Translations under genes and position numbers: made by a program
In this document: piece by piece, positions 59,466 to 64,000 of the stretch
Layout of the letters: every line of letters starts with the position of its first letter
How positions within the stretch are numbered: the stretch's first letter is position 1
From: Wenjunlia tyrosinilytica
Lineage (GTDB): Bacteria > Actinomycetota > Actinomycetes > Streptomycetales > Streptomycetaceae
DNA length: 64,000 bases
Assembly: GCF_014646055.1 (NCBI RefSeq)
Contig: NZ_BMMS01000025.1
Coordinates: 1-64,000 of the forward strand
Reading direction: 5' to 3'
The notes under the pieces: generated by a model
What the model was told of the DNA's origin: nothing
Seen by the model: the letters and a program-made list of their open reading frames with translations, nothing else
Databases searched by the model: none

Positions 59466-60941
59466 GTGGCCTCGATACGGTTGACCAGGACCCATCGCCT
59501 GCTGATCGCCATCGTGGTGGCAGGGGCGGTCCTGATCGCGGGCATCGGCTTCGCCGGCTCCTACTCCGCCGTGCGCGAGCTGGCCGAGCGCAAGGGCTTC
59601 GGCTGGTTCGCCGCCGTCTTCCCCATAGGCATAGACGCGGGCATCGTGGTCCTGCTCTCGCTCGACCTGCTGCTGACCTGGATCCGCATCCCCTTCCCGC
59701 TGCTGCGGCAAGCCGCGTGGCTGCTCACCATGGCCACCGTCGCCTTCAACGGAGCGGCGGCCTGGCCGGACCCGCTGGGCGTGGGCATGCACGCGGTGAT
59801 CCCGCTGCTGTTCATCGCCGCGGTCGAGGCCGCGCGGCACGCGGTGGGCCGGATCGCCGACATCACCGCCGACCGGCACATGGAGTCGGTGCGGCTGGCC
59901 CGCTGGCTGCTCGCCTTCCCCTCCACGTTCCGGCTGTGGCGGCGGATGAAGCTGTGGGAGCTGCGCTCCTACGAGGAGGCGATCGAGTTCGAGCGAGACC
60001 GGCTGGTCTACCGGGCGCGCCTGCGGGCCAGGTACGGGAAGGCATGGCGGCGCAAGGCGCCGACCGAGGCGCTGATGCCGCTCAAGCTCGCCCGGTACGG
60101 AGTGCCGCTGGCCGAGACCGCGGACAGCGGGATCGCCGCCGCGGACATCGAGGCGCGGGAGGCGGTCGTCCCCGCGCCGCGGACCGAGGACGCTCGGCCG
60201 CACCGGGCACCGGTCACCGTCCCCGCCGGGCCAGGGCGCCGGCGGCTGCTGGCAGAGGGGCAGACGGCGGCGGAGCAGACCGCCGTCGAGGCGGCGGTGC
60301 CCACTCAGCAGCCTCTTCCCGAGTCCGCCCCTCAGAGCTCGCAGGTACCCCAGGCAGCCCAGGCACCCCGGACATCCCAGCAGCACCTTCAGGATCGGAG
60401 TCCGTACCCGCAGCCTCAGCAGTTCCTGCCCCAGCAGCCCCAAGGAACGCAGCAGCCCCAAGGAACGCAGCAGCCCCAAGCCACGCAGCAGCCCCAAGGA
60501 ACGCAGCAGCCCCAAGCCACGCAGCAGCCCCAGCCGGAGCGGGCCGCCCAGCCCACCCCGCAGCCGCAGTCCCCGCAACAGCAGTCCCCGCAGCCGCCTC
60601 AGTCCCAGCAGTCCCAGCCGCCCGCGTCGGCCGACGACCGCGTGGGCGCCACCCGCCCCGGGACGGTCGCCGCCGACGTCTACTTCATGGCGTTCTGCGA
60701 GTTCAGCGACCAGCACGGCGAGTACCCCACGGCCGAGCAGCTGGCTCAGCGCCTCCTGGAGCGGCACGGCATCTCCGGACGCGGTGACGGCCCCATGAGC
60801 CCGGTGTCGTTCCGCCGCTACCTGCCCGACTTCCGCCGCCGCTACGACGAGCTGGGGCGGCGCAGGTCCGAGGCCCGGTCGAACCAAGCGGAGACGTCCT
60901 CCGGGGCCCAGTACAGCGGCACCGGGACCCTCACGCGCTGA
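59466..60941 (+). CDS. DUF2637 (SpdB-like) membrane protein with Gln/Pro linker and C-terminal helical domain
   Basis: A 491-residue protein. Residues about 5-120 contain four membrane segments with the DUF2637 pattern (RTHRLLIAIVVAGAVLIAGI, VFPIGIDAGIVVLLSLDLLL, AFNGAAAWPDPLGVGMHAVI). Then comes a conserved cytoplasmic stretch (LARWLLAFPSTFRLWRRMKL). Residues about 270-395 are Gln/Pro-rich with QQPQGT repeats, and residues about 398-460 (AADVYFMAFCEFSDQHGEYP) look like a winged-helix or HTH domain. DUF2637 is related to plasmid spread proteins, but chromosomal copies are common. GTG 59466 has AAGGAG 10 bases upstream. Confidence 0.88.
   Translation: MASIRLTRTHRLLIAIVVAGAVLIAGIGFAGSYSAVRELAERKGFGWFAAVFPIGIDAGIVVLLSLDLLLTWIRIPFPLLRQAAWLLTMATVAFNGAAAWPDPLGVGMHAVIPLLFIAAVEAARHAVGRIADITADRHMESVRLARWLLAFPSTFRLWRRMKLWELRSYEEAIEFERDRLVYRARLRARYGKAWRRKAPTEALMPLKLARYGVPLAETADSGIAAADIEAREAVVPAPRTEDARPHRAPVTVPAGPGRRRLLAEGQTAAEQTAVEAAVPTQQPLPESAPQSSQVPQAAQAPRTSQQHLQDRSPYPQPQQFLPQQPQGTQQPQGTQQPQATQQPQGTQQPQATQQPQPERAAQPTPQPQSPQQQSPQPPQSQQSQPPASADDRVGATRPGTVAADVYFMAFCEFSDQHGEYPTAEQLAQRLLERHGISGRGDGPMSPVSFRRYLPDFRRRYDELGRRRSEARSNQAETSSGAQYSGTGTLTR
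60432..60521. repeat. 18-bp tandem repeat (x5) coding QQPQGT/QQPQAT
   Basis: Five 18-bp units CAGCAGCCCCAAGSMACG alternate between GGAACG and GCCACG ends, in frame, in the Gln/Pro linker of the DUF2637 gene. Confidence 0.9.
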
Positions 60942-61094
60942 CGGACGTGACGTGAGCCACGCGATCAGCGGGCAACCTCGCGTACGCTAACCCGTCAATC
61001 GCCAATCTCGCCGGGAAGCCGGACCGCGCGGCAGGCGCGCCCCGGACACGACGAGAACGAGCGGCCCCACAGGAACGGCGCGGGAGGTGCGTGC

Positions 61095-62717
61095 ATGACA
61101 GGGACGACCACGTCCGGCCTCGGACGGACGGCGCTCGGCCCCGGGCATCGCGAAACCAATCGATGGGCCGTGCTCGTCGTGCTCTGCGCCAGCCTCATGC
61201 TCGTCGCCCTCGACTCCACGGTCCTCCATGTGGCGGTACCCGCCGTCTCCGAGGACCTCCGTCCCGGAGCCGTGGAACTGCTGTGGATCGTCGACGCCTA
61301 TCCGCTGGTCGCGGCCTCCCTGCTCATCCTCTTCGGCACCCTCGGCGACCGCGTCGGACGCCGCCGCATCCTGCTGCTCGGCTACGCCCTCTTCGCCCTC
61401 GCCTCCGCCGTGGCCGCCTTCGCCCCGACACCCGAAGTGCTGATCTGCGCCCGAGCCCTGCTCGGCGTCGGCGGCGCCATGATCATGCCCGCGACCCTGT
61501 CGATCCTGCGGCATGTCTTCCCCGACCGGCGTGAGCGCGCCATCGCCATCGGCGCCTGGAGCGCCGTCGCCGCGATCGGCGCGGCCGTGGGGCCGCTGCT
61601 CGGCGGATTCCTGGTCCAGCACTTCTGGTGGGGCTCGGTCTTCCTGGTCAATATCCCGCTGATGGCGATCTCCCTGCCCGTCGGCCGCTACCTGCTCCCC
61701 GAATCGACGGGCGACGGCGAGGGGCCGTGGGACGTGCTCGGCGCGCTCGTCGCCGCCCTGGGCATCCTCTGCCTGGTCCTGGGCGTCAAGCGGGCCGGAG
61801 GTGACACGGGCGTGGCCGCGCCCGAGGCCGTCGTACCGTTCCTCGCGGGCGTCGGCCTGATCTCGCTGTTCGTCCGCCGCCAGCGCCGCCGCAGGCATCC
61901 GCTGGTGGACATGCGGCTGTTCTCCCGGCCCGCGTTCAGCACCGCGGTCGGCTGCATTGTCATCGCGATGCTGGCCCTCGTCGGCCTCGCCCTGATCGCC
62001 GTGCAGTACCTCCAGCTCGTGCTCGGGCTGAGCCCCCTGGAGGCGGGCCTGCGGCTGCTGCCGCTGACGTTCTCCGCGATAGTCGCCGGCCTGGTCGGCT
62101 CCAAGCTGCTGCGCCGCCTCGGCCCTCGCACCATGGTCATACTCGGCTTCGCCTCCACCGCGGCCGGTGTCCTTGTGCTCACCCTCATGGGCCAGCACGA
62201 CCGCCCGGCGCTGCTGACCTGCTGTTTCCTCGTCCTGGGCTTCGGCATCCAGACCACACTGTTCGCTTCGTACGAGGGCATGCTCAGCGATGCCCCCGCC
62301 GGACAGGCGGGCGGAGCCGCGGCCATCGGCGAGACGTCCTACCAGCTCGGCGCCGGGCTCGGTGTCGCGATACTCGGCAGCGTCATGAACGCCGCCTACG
62401 CCCCGGCGGTCAGCCGAGCCCCCGGCATCCCGCAGCCCTCCCGAGACTCCGCTCAGCACTCCCTCGGCGAGGCCTACGAGGTCGCCTCCGGTCTCGGCGG
62501 GCCGACCGGCGCCACGCTGCGCCAGGCCGCCAGGGCCGCGTTCGTCCACGGCCTGCATGTCACCCTGGTGGTCAGCGCGGGCGTGCTCCTGCTCGGCGCG
62601 CTCGCCGCCCTTCGCCTGCCGCGCACCTTCGACGGCTGCGAGCAGCGCGAGGACGGCCAGGAGCGCGTGCTCGCCGAGGGGGAGCGAGTTCTGGCCACCG
62701 CCCGCTCGGGCAGCTGA
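61095..62717 (+). CDS. MFS drug exporter, DHA2 (14-TM) family
   Basis: A 540-residue transporter with about 14 membrane segments. ASLMLVALDSTVLHVAVPAV is the DHA2 start motif, GTLGDRVGRRRILLLGYALF is MFS motif A, and GPLLGGFLVQHFWWGSVFLV carries the antiporter motif C (GPxLGG) with the WRW-like segment. Such proteins export drugs or antiseptics by proton exchange. The C-terminal tail is hydrophilic. It lies alone, with no regulator gene adjacent. Confidence 0.93.
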   Translation: MTGTTTSGLGRTALGPGHRETNRWAVLVVLCASLMLVALDSTVLHVAVPAVSEDLRPGAVELLWIVDAYPLVAASLLILFGTLGDRVGRRRILLLGYALFALASAVAAFAPTPEVLICARALLGVGGAMIMPATLSILRHVFPDRRERAIAIGAWSAVAAIGAAVGPLLGGFLVQHFWWGSVFLVNIPLMAISLPVGRYLLPESTGDGEGPWDVLGALVAALGILCLVLGVKRAGGDTGVAAPEAVVPFLAGVGLISLFVRRQRRRRHPLVDMRLFSRPAFSTAVGCIVIAMLALVGLALIAVQYLQLVLGLSPLEAGLRLLPLTFSAIVAGLVGSKLLRRLGPRTMVILGFASTAAGVLVLTLMGQHDRPALLTCCFLVLGFGIQTTLFASYEGMLSDAPAGQAGGAAAIGETSYQLGAGLGVAILGSVMNAAYAPAVSRAPGIPQPSRDSAQHSLGEAYEVASGLGGPTGATLRQAARAAFVHGLHVTLVVSAGVLLLGALAALRLPRTFDGCEQREDGQERVLAEGERVLATARSGS

Positions 62718-62840
62718 CGCGACGAACCTCTCACTCGCGCCTGCGGGCTGGACCCGAGGGTGTGTTGGCCGTACCGTCTGCTCGGGACCCGGGTGATCAA
62801 TCTCCGGTACGTCCGCCCTGCCCGACAGCGGAGAGCAGCC

Positions 62841-64000
62841 ATGACCACGAGCCCACCGCCGCCGTTCGACCCTCGTGACCCGCTGGGCCTCGACGACCTG
62901 CTCGGCGACGAGGACCGCGCCGTTCGGGAGACCGTGCGCCGCTGGGCGCAGACGCGGGTGGCCCCGAACATCGCCCAGTGGTACGAGAGCGGCGAGCTCC
63001 CCGAGGTCCGTGAACTCGCCCGCGAGCTCGGCTCCATCGGCGCCCTGGGCATGCAGCTCGAGGGCTACGGATGCGCGGGCGCCAGTGCTGTCCAGTACGG
63101 GCTGGCCTGCCTGGAGCTCGAGGCCGCCGACTCGGGTATCCGCTCCCTGGTCTCGGTGCAGGGCTCGCTCGCGATGTACGCCGTCCACCGCTTCGGCTCG
63201 GAGGAGCAGAAGCAGCAGTGGCTGCCGTCGATGGCCTCGGGCGAGACCATCGGATGCTTCGGCCTCACCGAGCCCGACCACGGCTCCGACCCGGCCGGAA
63301 TGCGCACCCGCGCCAAGCGGGACGGCTCCGACTGGATCCTCACCGGCCGCAAGATGTGGATCACCAATGGCTCCGTGGCCGGTGTGGCCGTCGTCTGGGC
63401 CCGCACCGAGGAGGGCATCCGGGGCTTCGTCGTCCCGACCGGCTCCCCGGGCTTCTCCGCGCCCGAGATCAAGCACAAGTGGAGCCTGCGCGCGTCGGTC
63501 ACCAGCGAACTCGTGCTGGACGACGTCCGGCTGCCCGAGGACGCGGTGCTCCCCGGCGTCGTCGGGCTTCGCGGCCCGCTCAGCTGCCTCAGCCATGCCC
63601 GCTACGGCATCGTGTGGGGCTCGATGGGCGCCGCCAGGTCGTGCTTCGAGGCGGCGCTGGAGTACTCCACCACCCGGGAGCAGTTCGGCAGGCCCATCGG
63701 CGGCTTCCAGCTGACGCAGGCCAAGCTCGCCGACATGGCCGTCGAGCTGCACAAGGGCATCCTGCTCGCCCACCACCTCGGCAGCCGTATGGACGCGGGA
63801 AGGCTGCGCCCCGAGCAGATCAGCTTCGGCAAGCTCAACAACGTCCGTGAGGCCATCGAGATCTGCCGGACCGCCAGGACGATCCTGGGGGCCAATGGCA
63901 TCTCGCTGGAGTACCCGGTGATGCGCCATGCCACGAATCTGGAGTCGGTGCTCACGTACGAGGGCACCGCGGAGATGCACCAACTCGTTCTCGGCAAGGC
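62841..64000 (+). CDS. Acyl-CoA dehydrogenase, glutaryl-CoA dehydrogenase-like (3' end outside window)
   Basis: At least 386 residues, open to the end of the window; only a few C-terminal residues should be missing. Flavin and substrate motifs: IGCFGLTEPDHGSDPAGM, KMWITNGSVAGVAVVWAR, EQFGRPIGGFQLTQAKLADM, and the catalytic Glu in TYEGTAEMH. GIRSLVSVQGSLAMYAVHRF has the Arg that binds the distal carboxylate in glutaryl-CoA dehydrogenases, so lysine/tryptophan breakdown via glutaryl-CoA is likely. ATG 62841 follows GGAGAGC. Confidence 0.93.
   Translation, partial: MTTSPPPPFDPRDPLGLDDLLGDEDRAVRETVRRWAQTRVAPNIAQWYESGELPEVRELARELGSIGALGMQLEGYGCAGASAVQYGLACLELEAADSGIRSLVSVQGSLAMYAVHRFGSEEQKQQWLPSMASGETIGCFGLTEPDHGSDPAGMRTRAKRDGSDWILTGRKMWITNGSVAGVAVVWARTEEGIRGFVVPTGSPGFSAPEIKHKWSLRASVTSELVLDDVRLPEDAVLPGVVGLRGPLSCLSHARYGIVWGSMGAARSCFEAALEYSTTREQFGRPIGGFQLTQAKLADMAVELHKGILLAHHLGSRMDAGRLRPEQISFGKLNNVREAIEICRTARTILGANGISLEYPVMRHATNLESVLTYEGTAEMHQLVLGK

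Noticed and set aside
59466-60941. Integrated conjugative plasmid because of the SpdB-like DUF2637 protein
   Set aside because: No Tra/FtsK-like transfer gene, integrase, replication gene or tRNA attachment site is nearby, and chromosomal DUF2637 proteins are common in Streptomyces.
60987-63983. 998-codon - strand frame across the MFS and acyl-CoA dehydrogenase genes
   Set aside because: The + strand frames have clear family motifs; the - frame is Gly/Asp/Glu/Arg-rich shadow sequence.

Overview
The window looks like chromosomal DNA of a Streptomyces or a close relative. It is very GC-rich, uses many GTG and TTG starts, has genes overlapping by GTGA/ATGA, and carries a Streptomyces-type gas-vesicle operon (gvpO-A-F-G-Y-Z-J-L-S-K). 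I saw no tRNA, IS element, prophage, integrase or CRISPR array.

Region 1 (1-32.8 kb) is a conserved actinobacterial core. It starts with the 3' end of a 5S rRNA and its terminator. An RGG-repeat/TPR protein, a DUF1015 protein, a HAD phosphatase, an SCP2 protein, a histone-H1-like protein, tlyA, nadK and recN follow. Next come a polyprenyl-phosphate sugar-phosphate transferase-like membrane protein with a GT4 glycosyltransferase, a GH15 enzyme, pyrG, a Nudix hydrolase, a STAND-like ATPase/TPR protein and ald. The chromosome-segregation block is parA, a small DNA-binding-like protein, scpA and scpB, followed by an rRNA pseudouridine synthase. DUF952, aroH, tyrA, cmk, plsC and der close the region. 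Most of this order is shared with mycobacteria (the tlyA-ppnK-recN-pyrG-parA-scpAB-cmk-der block), but the sugar-phosphate transferase and GT4 pair sits where corynebacteria and mycobacteria carry steA/steB-type genes.

Region 2 (32.8-43.3 kb) is accessory. It has two hypothetical proteins, a secreted Rpf-like transglycosylase with a LysM domain, and a branched-chain-amino-acid-type ABC transporter whose two permeases are fused. Two lipoproteins are divergent to the transporter, and a GT4 enzyme overlaps a beta-rich partner gene.

Region 3 (43.3-58.8 kb) reads as a stress island. It holds a tiny hydrophobic protein, a CBS-pair protein, a short paralogue of the bacterial proteasome activator Bpa, DUF2795, DUF6158-like and DUF6343-like proteins, a holin-X/DUF3618 pair, an orphan cytochrome oxidase subunit I, a kinase-fold protein, a SigB-family sigma factor, the gas-vesicle operon, DUF779, an I78-type inhibitor and a PAP2 phosphatase. 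Five promoter-like sites matching the SigB-type pattern GNNT-N15-GGGTAC (one with a relaxed -35) are arranged as two back-to-back pairs plus one single site. Two of them lie so close to an ATG that leaderless mRNA is expected. Together these suggest one general-stress regulon that could connect regulated proteolysis, envelope proteins, respiration and gas-vesicle proteins.

Region 4 (58.8-64 kb) holds a DUF2637 (SpdB-like) membrane protein with a Gln/Pro repeat linker, a 14-TM MFS exporter and an almost complete glutaryl-CoA-dehydrogenase-like gene running off the end.

Short tandem repeats are unusually common. At four genes the repeat unit overlaps the stop codon and carries copies of it downstream. 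Several core genes have low-complexity N-terminal extensions. All functions are read from motifs and family knowledge; no search was run.
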